DNA from: Salibacterium aidingense DSM 18341
Lineage (GTDB): Bacteria > Bacillota > Bacilli > Bacillales > Marinococcaceae
Assembly (NCBI RefSeq): GCF_000429685.1
Contig: NZ_AUCI01000003.1
Span: 186,001 to 250,000, forward strand
DNA: 64,000 bases
Reading direction: 5' to 3'
Shown piece by piece: positions 16,620 to 25,007 of the stretch. How positions within the stretch are numbered: position 1 is the first letter of the stretch; each line of letters opens with the position of its first letter. The translations under genes were made by a program, and so were the position numbers. The notes beneath the pieces were generated by a model. That model worked only from the letters and a program-made list of their open reading frames with translations. It was not told the origin of the DNA and ran no database searches.

Positions 16620-19028
16620 ATGATTACAGCACTTCACTTAGCTATCATCGCACCATTTCTTGCTGCTGTATTTGTACCGATTCTTTATAAAATGTTTCCC
16701 AATATACATACCGGATGGTTCGTATTAGCTGTCCCTGCGGTGTTGTTTGCCTACTTTCTGCAATACCTGCCAGTCACATCAAATAAAGAAACCGTAATGG
16801 CTGTGTTGGACTGGGTCCCCTCTCTTGATATTCATTTTAATGCATATGTGGACGGGCTTGGCCTGCTGTTTGCCCTTCTGATTACAGGTATTGGCATTTT
16901 GGTGGTACTTTATTCGATCTATTACTTATCTAAGAAAACAGAAGCTCTACATACTTTTTACACTTTTTTACTCATGTTTATGGGAGCCATGCTCGGCGTC
17001 GTATTATCGGACAATATGATGGTGCTCTACATGTTCTGGGAAATTACAAGCTTATCTTCCTTTCTATTGATTGCTTACTGGTATGAGCGCGAAAAATCCC
17101 TTTACGGGGCCTTGAAATCCATGCTGATTACAGTATTAGGCGGTTTCTCCATGCTCGTAGGATTTGTCCTGCTCTACTCGATCACAGGCACCTTCAGCAT
17201 CCAGGAAACCATAGCGCTTTCCTCGGAGGTTGTTTCCCATGAGTTATTCCTTCCAGCGATGCTGACCATCTTGCTTGGGGCCTTTACAAAGTCCGCCCAG
17301 TTCCCATTTCATATATGGCTTCCGGATGCGATGGAAGCGCCCACTCCTGTAAGTGCTTATCTGCATTCCGCTACCATGGTCAAAGCAGGGATCTATTTAA
17401 TCGCGCGGTTAAGCCCTGTTTTCGCTGTCAGTGGCGAGTGGCTGTGGCTCGTTGCCGGCTTTGGCATAACCACTCTGTTCTGGGGATCCTTTTCTGCGGT
17501 CCGCCAAACCGATCTCAAGAGTATTCTGGCTTTTTCCACCGTCAGTCAGCTCGGAATGATATTATCAATGCTTGGTGTTGGGGCGGCCGCTCTTCACTTC
17601 GACAATTTAGACGAAAATCTTTATGTAGGAGCAACAACAGCTGCCATTTTTCATTTAATCAATCATGCTACTTTTAAAGGCAGTTTGTTTATGATGGCGG
17701 GTATTGTCGATCATGAGACGGGAACAAGGGACATCCGCCGGCTCGGAGGTTTAATGACGGTCATGCCGATTACTTTTACCATTGCGGTGATCGGCGGCTT
17801 TTCCATGGCCGGCCTTCCTCCTTTTAATGGCTTTTTGAGTAAAGAAATGTTTTTCACCGCAATGGTGGAGTTTACGGAATTCCAATTGTTTAACGTAGAT
17901 ACTTTTGGCATCCTCTTTCCGGTACTTGCCTGGATTGCCAGTGTCTTCACCTTCATTTACAGCATGATGCTTATATTTAAGACGTTTACCGGGAAAATGC
18001 AGCCTGAAAAACTCGACGTAAAACCACACGAAGCGCCATTTGGCATGCTGTTATCGCCAATTATTTTAGTCAGCCTGGTCCTTGTATTTGGATTCTTTCC
18101 AAACATTTTATCGTATACAATTATAGAACCGGCGATGGCGTCGATTCTTCCTTCCCTGCTGCAGGAAGGGGAACAATTTTATGTCGATATTTATTTCTGG
18201 CACGGATGGACTCCCGAGTTATACATGACTTTAGGGGTTATTGGAACAGGTGTTTTATTATATTTAGGCATGAAAAAATGGATAGGTGTTTATCGTTTGT
18301 TCCCGGAAGGATTATCATTCAACCGGTTGTATGATCAAACGATTATTCAGGGGGAAAGAATGTCGGAAAAAGTCATCGGTTGGCATATGACCGGTTATAT
18401 TAAAGATTATTTATTGTACATCTTTTCATTTTTTACCGCAGCCCTTCTGTTTACTCTCTTTTATAAAGGCGCATTTGTTGTTAATACTGAAAATGTCGCT
18501 CCCATCAGTGTTTATGAATTAATTCTGGCCGGGGTTCTCATTGTTTCTGTCGGCATTGTAATGTTTACGAAATCCAGACTGAAAGCAATCATCGGTTTAG
18601 GGGTCGCCGGCTACACGGTTGCATTATTTTTTGTTATTTTCCGGGCCCCTGATCTAGCGTTAACCCAGTTAATTATTGAAACGGTGTCCGTTGCTTTGTT
18701 TTTACTTTGTTTTTATCATCTTCCGCAAATATCTAAAAACCTGGAAAGTGTTCGTTTCCAGGCTGGTAATTTCATTATTTCAGCAGCTGTGGGTCTCACC
18801 ATCACACTTATCGGAATAGCAGCGAGCAGCAGCAGATTGTTTGACTCCATCTCCGGATTTTTTCCTGAAGCAAGCTATGAGGAAGCCGGCGGTAAAAATA
18901 TGGTGAACGTTATTTTAGTAGATTTCCGTGGTTTTGATACAATGCTGGAGATTCTTGTACTTGGTATAGCTGCTGTTGGTATTTTTGCTATGATCAAACT
19001 TCGTATGGCCGGGAGGGAACAGCTGTGA
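16620..19028 (+). CDS. mrpA: Na+/H+ antiporter subunit MrpA
   Basis: MrpA is the largest subunit of the multi-protein cation/proton antiporter that supports alkaline pH and Na+ tolerance. The 802-residue protein is polytopic, with an NuoL-like core. E141 lies in FWEITSLSSFLL, the conserved trans-membrane acidic residue, and the proton-channel block GAFTKSAQFPFHIWLPDAMEAPTPVSA is present. A C-terminal extension resembles MrpB-type helices (ALFFVIFRAPDLALTQLIIET). AAAGGAGG precedes the ATG. It heads a seven-gene operon of tightly packed or overlapping genes with its own promoter. The long subunit A marks a group 1 (separate A and B) operon. Confidence 0.97.
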   Translation: MITALHLAIIAPFLAAVFVPILYKMFPNIHTGWFVLAVPAVLFAYFLQYLPVTSNKETVMAVLDWVPSLDIHFNAYVDGLGLLFALLITGIGILVVLYSIYYLSKKTEALHTFYTFLLMFMGAMLGVVLSDNMMVLYMFWEITSLSSFLLIAYWYEREKSLYGALKSMLITVLGGFSMLVGFVLLYSITGTFSIQETIALSSEVVSHELFLPAMLTILLGAFTKSAQFPFHIWLPDAMEAPTPVSAYLHSATMVKAGIYLIARLSPVFAVSGEWLWLVAGFGITTLFWGSFSAVRQTDLKSILAFSTVSQLGMILSMLGVGAAALHFDNLDENLYVGATTAAIFHLINHATFKGSLFMMAGIVDHETGTRDIRRLGGLMTVMPITFTIAVIGGFSMAGLPPFNGFLSKEMFFTAMVEFTEFQLFNVDTFGILFPVLAWIASVFTFIYSMMLIFKTFTGKMQPEKLDVKPHEAPFGMLLSPIILVSLVLVFGFFPNILSYTIIEPAMASILPSLLQEGEQFYVDIYFWHGWTPELYMTLGVIGTGVLLYLGMKKWIGVYRLFPEGLSFNRLYDQTIIQGERMSEKVIGWHMTGYIKDYLLYIFSFFTAALLFTLFYKGAFVVNTENVAPISVYELILAGVLIVSVGIVMFTKSRLKAIIGLGVAGYTVALFFVIFRAPDLALTQLIIETVSVALFLLCFYHLPQISKNLESVRFQAGNFIISAAVGLTITLIGIAASSSRLFDSISGFFPEASYEEAGGKNMVNVILVDFRGFDTMLEILVLGIAAVGIFAMIKLRMAGREQL

Positions 19029-19447
19029 AATCCAACGATGTGATATTACAGACAGCGACCAATATTGTGTTGTTCATCGTCCTTATGTTTTCGGTGTTTA
19101 TATTCTTCAATGGCCACCATGAGCCGGGCGGTGGATTTATCGGCGGGTTAATGACAAGTTCTGCTGTCGTTTTACTGCTGCTGGCCTACGATTTGGAGAC
19201 AGTCAAACGGGTTCTGCCATTTGATTTCAAAATAGTCACGGCCGCAGGATTGTTAACAGCCGTAGCAACAGGGATGGGCTCCTTCCTGTTCGGTGAGCCG
19301 TTTTTATCACAGACCTATGATTATTTTACGTTCCCTGTGCTCGGAGAACTTGAACTTGCAACAGCTCTGCTTTTTGATATTGGTGTTTACTTGGTAGTGA
19401 TAGGCATAACCCTCACTATTATTCAGACAATAGGAGAGGATAGGTAA
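19025..19447 (+). CDS. mrpB: Na+/H+ antiporter subunit MrpB
   Basis: A 140-residue membrane protein with four predicted helices and the family block HHEPGGGFIGGLMTSSAVVLLLLAYD split across helices 1-2. The GTG start overlaps the mrpA stop (GTGA), and GGGAGGG lies inside mrpA. MrpB is required for full complex assembly. The spacing indicates translational coupling. Confidence 0.95.
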   Translation: MKSNDVILQTATNIVLFIVLMFSVFIFFNGHHEPGGGFIGGLMTSSAVVLLLLAYDLETVKRVLPFDFKIVTAAGLLTAVATGMGSFLFGEPFLSQTYDYFTFPVLGELELATALLFDIGVYLVVIGITLTIIQTIGEDR

Positions 19448-19788
19448 TGGAAATTGTGATGTCCATAATAGCCGGTGTTTTATTCATGGGCGGTACATAT
19501 TTGGTTTTATCAAAAAATATGATACGGATCATTATCGGAACAGCCATCATAAGTCATGGTGCTCATGTTCTGTTATTAACAATGGCTGGTTTAAAAAGCG
19601 GGGCTCCTCCTTTATTGGGGCTTAAAGCCTCCACATACACGGATCCGCTTCCTCAGGCTTTAATTCTCACTGCCATCGTGATCAGTTTTGGGGTCACATC
19701 CTTTTTTCTTGTTCTTGGTTACCGCACCTATAAGGAAACCGGAACGGATAATACCGAGAAAATGAGAGGAACTGATTCATATGACTAA
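19447..19788 (+). CDS. mrpC: Na+/H+ antiporter subunit MrpC
   Basis: A 113-residue NuoK-like subunit with three helices, including YLVLSKNMIRIIIGTAIISH and the QALILTAIVISFG block typical of MrpC/NuoK. Start and preceding stop overlap as TAATG. It contacts MrpA and MrpD in the membrane arm. Confidence 0.95.
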   Translation: MEIVMSIIAGVLFMGGTYLVLSKNMIRIIIGTAIISHGAHVLLLTMAGLKSGAPPLLGLKASTYTDPLPQALILTAIVISFGVTSFFLVLGYRTYKETGTDNTEKMRGTDSYD

Positions 19789-21265
19789 CTTAATAATATG
19801 GCCTGTTTTAATACCGCTTCTCACCGGTATCCTGCTGCTGTTCGCCCCTAAACGTGTGGTATTTCAACGGGGGCTTAGTACAGTCTCTGCAGCTGTTTTA
19901 CTTGTGGTGAATATATTTATCGTATTTACAGTGCAGCAGCAGGGCATTCAAACCCTGCAGCTGGGAGGATGGCAGCCGCCTTTTGGCATTGTGCTTGTCA
20001 CAGATATGCTTGCTGCCCTTTTGATAACGGCCGCCGCTGTGGTCAGTCTTCCCATCCTTGTATTTTCGATTTATTCGATAGGGAAAGAACGAGAACGTTT
20101 TTACTTTTATGCGTTTTATCAATTTTTAATTGCCGGTGTCATGGGAGCATTCATAACAGGGGACATTTTTAACCTTTTCGTGTTTTTTGAAGTAATGCTT
20201 ATTTCTTCCTACATACTTATTGTTCACGGCGGCACAAAAAAACAGCTTCGGGAGTCTTTTAAGTATGTGCTGGTGAATGTTATATCTTCTGCGTTTTTTG
20301 TTGTCGGTGTGGCTTATTTATATGCCGTGACCGGCACGTTGAATATGGCTCAACTATCCGAAAGAATCGGCAGTCTCGACACCGGAGCTCCTATTCTTTC
20401 GGTTATCGCAGTCCTGTTTTTAATTGTTTTTGGATTAAAAGGAGCCCTGTTTCCTTTATATTTCTGGCTGCCGGCTTCTTATGCAGCTCCTCCTTCTCCG
20501 ATAGCGGCAATATTCGGGGCGCTGCTTACAAAGGTGGGCATCTATTCTATTTTCCGTACCTACTCCATGATTTTTACTCATGATACGGCCTTTACCCACC
20601 AGCTGCTCGGCATTCTTGCGGCTCTCACGATGATCATCGGTGTCATTGGTGCCGTCGCTCATCAGGATGTAAAAAAAATACTTGTTTATAATGTCATTGT
20701 AGCTGTAGGATTCGTACTGTTCGGCGTATCCACGATGACAGAAACCGGATATATGGGAGCCATTTTTTATCTATTCCATGATATTATCATAAAAGGTGCC
20801 TTATTTTTGATGATTGGCGCAATGATCACGGTGGCCGGCTCTACTCATTTAAAGGAAATGGGCGGCCTGATTAAATATCACCCGCGGCTCGGCTGGATGT
20901 TTTTCACAGCTGTGATGGCTCTCGTCGGGGTTCCCCCGCTTAGTGGATTTATCGGCAAACTCATGCTCGTCCAGGGGGGAGCAGAAGCCGGACAATACTG
21001 GATTATTGCTGTCATGATGGCCTCCAGCCTTCTGGTGCTTTATTCGATGATCCGTATCTTCTTAAAAGGCTTTTATGGCAAAATCAAGCTGGAAAAAGCG
21101 GATCAATATGGGACAACAAAGGGATTATTGCTTCCATGCGCTTTTCTCCTGACTGTTTCGGTTTTGATCGGTGTGGGAGCCGAAGCTGTTTATCCATTAG
21201 CTGCCACCGCCGCAGAAACATTATACGAACCGCAAATTTATATTGATGCCGTGTTAAAGGAGTAA
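19781..21265 (+). CDS. mrpD: Na+/H+ antiporter subunit MrpD
   Basis: A 494-residue NuoN/NuoM-like subunit with about 14 membrane helices. E137 (FNLFVFFEVMLISSYI) matches the essential acidic residue known from alkaliphile MrpD, and the lysine-bearing helix is in FGLKGALFPLYFWLPASYA. It overlaps mrpC by eight bases. Together with MrpA it forms the proton-conducting core. Confidence 0.96.
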   Translation: MTNLIIWPVLIPLLTGILLLFAPKRVVFQRGLSTVSAAVLLVVNIFIVFTVQQQGIQTLQLGGWQPPFGIVLVTDMLAALLITAAAVVSLPILVFSIYSIGKERERFYFYAFYQFLIAGVMGAFITGDIFNLFVFFEVMLISSYILIVHGGTKKQLRESFKYVLVNVISSAFFVVGVAYLYAVTGTLNMAQLSERIGSLDTGAPILSVIAVLFLIVFGLKGALFPLYFWLPASYAAPPSPIAAIFGALLTKVGIYSIFRTYSMIFTHDTAFTHQLLGILAALTMIIGVIGAVAHQDVKKILVYNVIVAVGFVLFGVSTMTETGYMGAIFYLFHDIIIKGALFLMIGAMITVAGSTHLKEMGGLIKYHPRLGWMFFTAVMALVGVPPLSGFIGKLMLVQGGAEAGQYWIIAVMMASSLLVLYSMIRIFLKGFYGKIKLEKADQYGTTKGLLLPCAFLLTVSVLIGVGAEAVYPLAATAAETLYEPQIYIDAVLKE

Positions 21266-21270
21266 TGAAC

Positions 21271-21750
21271 ATGTCTTTTCAATTATTAATAAATCTCATC
21301 ATGGCAATAATCTGGATGTTTATGAATGACGCATGGACATTCTCATCCTTTATCAGCGGTTACGTCATTGGATTGGGTATTGTCTATTTGTTACGCGGCT
21401 TTTTCCCCGACCGATTTTATTTTATCGGGGTTTATGCCATTCTAAAGTTAATATTGATTTTCCTGAAAGAACTGATTCTTTCGGCCATAGAAGTCGTCGG
21501 GCAGATTCTTCAGCCTACCCTTAAGATCACTCCGGGAATTTTTGCAATGGATATTGATCTGGAGAAAAAATGGGAAGTAACCGTTTTGTCCTGTTTAATC
21601 ACTCTTACGCCTGGCACTCTGGTAGTAGATGTTTCTCCGGATAACAAAACACTCTTTATTCACGCCATGCATCTTCCCGATATTGAAAAAGCGAAAAAGG
21701 ATATCCGGGAATCATTTGAAAAAGCGATCCAGGAGGTGAGCCGGACATGA
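21271..21750 (+). CDS. mrpE: Na+/H+ antiporter subunit MrpE
   Basis: A 159-residue protein with two to three N-terminal helices and a cytoplasmic C-terminal domain (LSCLITLTPGTLVVDVS). The second ATG of ATGAACATG is chosen because AAAGGAG lies eight bases before it and the product begins SFQLLINLIMAIIW like other MrpE proteins. It sits between mrpD and mrpF. Confidence 0.94.
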   Translation: MSFQLLINLIMAIIWMFMNDAWTFSSFISGYVIGLGIVYLLRGFFPDRFYFIGVYAILKLILIFLKELILSAIEVVGQILQPTLKITPGIFAMDIDLEKKWEVTVLSCLITLTPGTLVVDVSPDNKTLFIHAMHLPDIEKAKKDIRESFEKAIQEVSRT

Positions 21751-22028
21751 TACAGATCATTTTGATCCTCTCAGCTGTGCTTCTTTCTCTGGCTATTTTG
21801 ATCTCTCTGTTCCGAGTGGCAAAAGGGCCATCGATGCCGGATCGTGTTATTGCCCTGGATATGATCGGAATTAATCTTATCAGCCTTGTTGCTGTTATTT
21901 CGCTTATTCAGGAAACCACAGCATTTCTTGAAGTCATCCTCCTGCTTGGTATTTTGGCCTTCATTGGAACAGTGGCATTTTCCAAATTTATTGAAAAGGG
22001 TGTTGTCATTGAGCGCAAACGAGATTAG
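21747..22028 (+). CDS. mrpF: Na+/H+ antiporter subunit MrpF
   Basis: A 93-residue, three-helix subunit with the motif FRVAKGPSMPDRVIALDMIG after helix 1. The ATG overlaps the mrpE stop as ATGA and follows GGAGGTGAG. MrpF is related to bile-acid transporter-like PhaF/MnhF subunits and is needed for activity. Confidence 0.95.
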   Translation: MIQIILILSAVLLSLAILISLFRVAKGPSMPDRVIALDMIGINLISLVAVISLIQETTAFLEVILLLGILAFIGTVAFSKFIEKGVVIERKRD

Positions 22029-22395
22029 CAGCTGGATTATCGGAATTATTGTCCTGCTGGGCGCGGTGTTAAGTTTAATCAGTGCGTTTGGCATTATTCG
22101 GCTGCCTGATATTTATACGCGGAGCCATGCTGCAACAAAAGCATCTACGTTAAGCGTTATGTGCATTTTAACCGGCGCTTTTCTGTTCTTTTCCATCGTC
22201 GAAGGCCTCTACAGCGCCCGTATTCTGCTTGGGATTGTCTTTGTATTTATTACTGCTCCTGTGGGGGGACATCTTATTTCAAGAGCGGCCTATCATTCCG
22301 GGGTTTCGTTATGGGACGCAAGTGTTCAGGATGAATTAAATGGGAAGAAACAAAAGCAGCCTTCCTCTTCCGCGCGCGAATCGAATAATGGATGA
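22009..22395 (+). CDS. mrpG: Na+/H+ antiporter subunit MrpG
   Basis: A three-helix subunit with the family block AFGIIRLPDIYTRSHAATKAST. I place the start at TTG 22009, eight bases after GAAAAGGG, giving 128 residues (the usual MrpG length) and a 20-base overlap with mrpF. GTG 22000 is also possible but sits on the ribosome-binding site. The frame stays open further up but there it reads through mrpF. It is the last gene of the operon; no strong terminator is visible after it. Confidence 0.93.
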   Translation: MSANEISSWIIGIIVLLGAVLSLISAFGIIRLPDIYTRSHAATKASTLSVMCILTGAFLFFSIVEGLYSARILLGIVFVFITAPVGGHLISRAAYHSGVSLWDASVQDELNGKKQKQPSSSARESNNG

Positions 22396-22494
22396 AAATG
22401 TAAATTATTGATGCATCAGGGGTTATAGAAACGCTAATTTTGGCAATACTAGGCATAAATCTACCGCATTTTTAAGTAAATTCCCCGTCAATAC

Positions 22495-22523
22495 TTGACA
22501 TATCAAGGATTGATGAGTAAATT
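22495..22523 (+). promoter_or_regulatory. sigma-A promoter of hbs
   Basis: A perfect TTGACA, 17 bases and TAAATT, 46 bases before the HU start codon. The strength fits an abundant protein. Confidence 0.8.
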
Positions 22524-22569
22524 TGTAGTGTAAAGGCTCTATATTTTTGGAAAGAAAGGGAGTTATTCT

Positions 22570-22842
22570 ATGAACAAGACAGATTTAATCAACGCTGTTG
22601 CCGAGCAGGCAGACATCTCCAAGAAAGATGCTTCTAAAGCAGTAGACGCTGTTTTCGACAGCATTACAGAAACCTTGAAAAAAGGCGACAAAATTCAACT
22701 GGTTGGATTTGGAAGCTTTGAGGTTCGTGAACGCGCGGCCCGCAAAGGACGCAATCCTCAGACAGGAGAAGAAATCAAGATTCCTGCAACGAAGAATCCT
22801 GCCTTCCGTCCAGGAAAGCAGCTTAAAGACGCTGTTAACTAG
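22570..22842 (+). CDS. hbs: HU-family nucleoid protein
   Basis: HU bends and compacts DNA as a dimer. The 90-residue protein has the family start [17 protein letters not shown], the beta-arm block [14 protein letters not shown] with the intercalating proline, and the C-terminal [13 protein letters not shown]. It is monocistronic, with its own strong promoter and a terminator hairpin. B. subtilis hbs lies next to spoIVA and mtrAB; here those neighbours are missing, so this may be a moved copy or a second HU. Confidence 0.97.
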   Translation: MNKTDLINAVAEQADISKKDASKAVDAVFDSITETLKKGDKIQLVGFGSFEVRERAARKGRNPQTGEEIKIPATKNPAFRPGKQLKDAVN

Positions 22843-22927
22843 TGGGACGATCTTTGGCTCTCTTTATCGAATAGGACATATTCAAAGAGCCGAAAATACA
22901 CAAGAGAGCCTGTCCTTTTAAGCGTTT

Positions 22928-22967
22928 GAAAGAAGCTTTTCCTTCCTTCGAGGGAAAAGCTTCTTTC
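22928..22967 (+). terminator. long hairpin after hbs
   Basis: A 15-base stem (GAAAGAAGCTTTTCC with GGAAAAGCTTCTTTC) with a ten-base loop, then ATGTTTT. Further upstream, GGCTCT/AGAGCC and AGGACA/TGTCCT pairs suggest additional folding in the hbs 3' UTR. Confidence 0.65.
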
Positions 22968-23002
22968 ATGTTTTCCCGTTAAAGGTTTCTTCGTGGGCTC
23001 CT

Positions 23003-23377
23003 TTAATAATAAGGATACGGATAATACGGGTAAGGCTGGGGGGCAATATAGGGCAGAAGAGCAAGAGCTGCCAACGCTCCTAATGGAAATTCCCGGCGTC
23101 TGAAACGGCGGAATCTTCTTCTCGGCCGTCCTCCTCCATATCCATATCCACCATAATACTGGCGGCCGTCTCCATCATTTTCCCCTTCGCCTTCCATAAT
23201 ATTTTCTCCTACGAGTACTCTTACCCGATCCGACCCCACTTCTTCGATAATGCCATCCACTGCAGTACCATCTTTCATTGTTAAAATGACATCATGATAC
23301 ATATATTTTCTGCACTTATCCTGCATTTCTGTTGTTTCTCCATAAGGGCTGTACTGATCATTACTCCCTGTATTCAT
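23003..23377 (-). CDS. Sm-like small protein with Gly/Arg/Tyr/Pro-rich tail, unknown function
   Basis: A 124-residue protein with three parts. Residues 20-60 form a compact beta-rich block (DVILTMKDGTAVDGIIEEV, DRVRVLVGE) that looks like a small-barrel or Sm-like fold. Residues 65-95 are Gly/Tyr then Arg-rich (RPRRRFRRFRRR). The end is a hydrophobic and Tyr/Pro repeat (PYPYYPYPYY). Such tails occur in spore-coat and RNA-binding proteins. AGGAGAGG precedes the ATG. It lies downstream of sigK on the same strand. I do not recognise the family. Confidence 0.7.
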   Translation of the reverse strand: MNTGSNDQYSPYGETTEMQDKCRKYMYHDVILTMKDGTAVDGIIEEVGSDRVRVLVGENIMEGEGENDGDGRQYYGGYGYGGGRPRRRFRRFRRREFPLGALAALALLPYIAPQPYPYYPYPYY

Positions 23378-23498
23378 CTTTCTCCTCTCCTTTCATCCCC
23401 CATGATATTCACCTAATCCAAGAAAGTTACCTAGAATTTCTTATTATTTTATAAGAAAATATTGTAGGTATTGTCCGTAAGCATGGGCTTGTCCCCTC

Positions 23499-23521
23499 CT
23501 GCAGGCTTCTTTTGCCTGCAG
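23499..23521. terminator. hairpin at the end of sigK
   Basis: A perfect eight-base stem CTGCAGGC/GCCTGCAG with a seven-base loop directly after the sigK stop. It lacks a T run on the minus strand, so it may be a weak terminator or an mRNA 3'-end stabiliser. Confidence 0.45.
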
Positions 23522-23525
23522 ACTG

Positions 23526-24272
23526 TTATTTCATTGGGTTTAGAGGGCTTCCTCCGCCTGACGACCCCGACAGGCGCTTCTGCTGTTTGTAGAATTCCTG
23601 AAACAGCTTTAACAATGCCCTTTTTTCTATTCTGGAAACATAACTTCTGGAAATACCGAGTTCTTTCGCGATTTCACGCTGGGTCTTTTCTTTCTCTTTT
23701 TCAAGACCAAACCGATAGACAATCACTTCTTTTTCCCGCTCATCCAGAATATCCATAAAAGCACGTACCTGTTTTTTCTCCATGTTTAATTGAATCAAAT
23801 CGGCTACTTCCGGACCGTCTTCTTCCAGAACATCAATCAGAGAGATTTCATTGCCTTCTTTATCGCTTCCGATGGGGTCATGCAGGGAAATATCTTTCTT
23901 TACTTTTTTAAGGGCTCTCAGATGCATAAGTATTTCATTTTCGACACATCTTGCGGCGTACGTAGCCAGTTTGGTTCCTTTATCCGGAGAGTAGCTTTCA
24001 ATTCCCTTGATCAGCCCGATTGTTCCGATAGAAATTAAATCTTCAGTGTCTTCCCTGGTGTTTTCAAATTTTTTTACAATGTGTGCCACCAGGCGGAGAT
24101 TATGTTCTATTAAGAGATTTCTGGAATACTGATCTCCCTGCTGCATGCGTTTTAAATGCTGTTTTTCTTCTTCTTTGGGAAGAGGCTGGGGAAAGGCGTT
24201 ATTTTTCACGTAAGAGACGAACAAAGCCAGCTCTTTAAACAAATAAACAGCGGCAGCAAAAATACTGGACAA
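23526..24272 (-). CDS. sigK: Pro-sigma-K, late mother-cell sporulation sigma factor
   Basis: Sigma-K directs the last mother-cell genes (coat, lysis). The 248-residue product has a hydrophobic pro-sequence of about 20 residues ([16 protein letters not shown]), the cleavage-proximal [12 protein letters not shown], region 2 ([27 protein letters not shown]) and region 4 helix-turn-helix ([20 protein letters not shown]). The start is TTG after GAGGAGG. The gene is continuous, with no interrupting skin element, so no excision is needed. A C-terminal Gly/Ser-rich tail of about 12 residues is extra. A sigma-E/sigma-K type promoter lies 30 bases upstream. Confidence 0.96.
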   Translation of the reverse strand: MSSIFAAAVYLFKELALFVSYVKNNAFPQPLPKEEEKQHLKRMQQGDQYSRNLLIEHNLRLVAHIVKKFENTREDTEDLISIGTIGLIKGIESYSPDKGTKLATYAARCVENEILMHLRALKKVKKDISLHDPIGSDKEGNEISLIDVLEEDGPEVADLIQLNMEKKQVRAFMDILDEREKEVIVYRFGLEKEKEKTQREIAKELGISRSYVSRIEKRALLKLFQEFYKQQKRLSGSSGGGSPLNPMK

Positions 24273-24303
24273 CGTTATCGTCCTCCTCTCTTCATCTCTT
24301 TTT

Positions 24304-24330
24304 TATTGTATGCACCCACCGGGCTTTGGT
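24304..24330 (-). promoter_or_regulatory. sigma-K/sigma-E type promoter of sigK
   Basis: The minus strand reads AC, 16 bases, then CATACAATA. This matches the sigma-K -10 pattern CATAnnnTA with its minimal -35, and CATACAAT also fits sigma-E. In B. subtilis sigK is started by sigma-E and sustained by sigma-K. Confidence 0.6.
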
Positions 24331-24419
24331 TGTTTGTCCCAGTCTGATTCTTGTTTTTTTCTTCTGTCTTCCGGGAATAGTAGGGAAAGATAAATCATGG
24401 ACAATGGAGGTACCGCCTT

Positions 24420-24719
24420 ATGCAAATTACATTAAGTGAACCCGCTGTGAAATGGTTTGAAGAAGAAATGAACGCAGAGGCCGGGGACTATATCCGCTTT
24501 TATGCCCGGTACGGAGGTCACTCTCCGATTCATCCTGGATTTTCCCTCGGAGTTTCCAAAAGTGAACCATTTGAAACGTTTACTTCCAACAAACAGGACG
24601 GCATTATTTTTTATATAGAAGAGAAAGACAAGTGGTACTTTGAAGGGTATGATTTGCACGTGAAATACAGCAGAACACACGATGTGATTGAATACGAGTA
24701 TTATTCGGAAAAAACATAA
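24420..24719 (+). CDS. HesB/IscA-like protein lacking cysteines (YneR-type)
   Basis: A 99-residue protein with a HesB-like fold: MQITLSEPAVKWFEEEM at the N-terminus, YIRFYARYGG in the core strand and PGFSLGVS following. The A-type Fe-S carriers hold three cysteines; this one has none, as in the YneR branch, so Fe-S carrier activity by the usual ligands is unlikely. It resembles small Bacillus proteins of unknown function. The ATG follows GGAGGTACC. It stands alone. Confidence 0.8.
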   Translation: MQITLSEPAVKWFEEEMNAEAGDYIRFYARYGGHSPIHPGFSLGVSKSEPFETFTSNKQDGIIFYIEEKDKWYFEGYDLHVKYSRTHDVIEYEYYSEKT

Positions 24720-24913
24720 AAAAGGCTGCCTGGTCGTATAATACCAGACAGCTTCAAGTGGAGAGAGAGATGCCAACAAGGAAAGTTAAAGTCGGCAAAG
24801 GAAAAGGAGTTTCCTTAATTGTTAGTGTAAGCGAACGTGGTCAACCTTTCATTAACCTTGTGAGAAAATATACCTTTCTTTTTGTATTAACGTCCGGAGG
24901 CCGCGAAACTCAT

Positions 24914-24942
24914 TTGAGTTTTCTTCATTTTTTTACTATACT
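24914..24942 (+). promoter_or_regulatory. sigma-A promoter of yuxL
   Basis: TTGAGT, 17 bases and TATACT, 65 bases before the yuxL start. Confidence 0.65.
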
Positions 24943-25007
24943 GATTCCACATAAGTGTCAGGAAAAACGTTACATTAGAGATGTTAATTTTTAAAGGGGG
25001 CTTTGTT

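Noticed and set aside
24758-24994. 78-codon plus-strand frame between the HesB-like gene and yuxL
   Set aside because: It has a GGAGAGAGAG site but no family-like composition, runs through the yuxL promoter and ribosome-binding site, and ends inside the yuxL start region.
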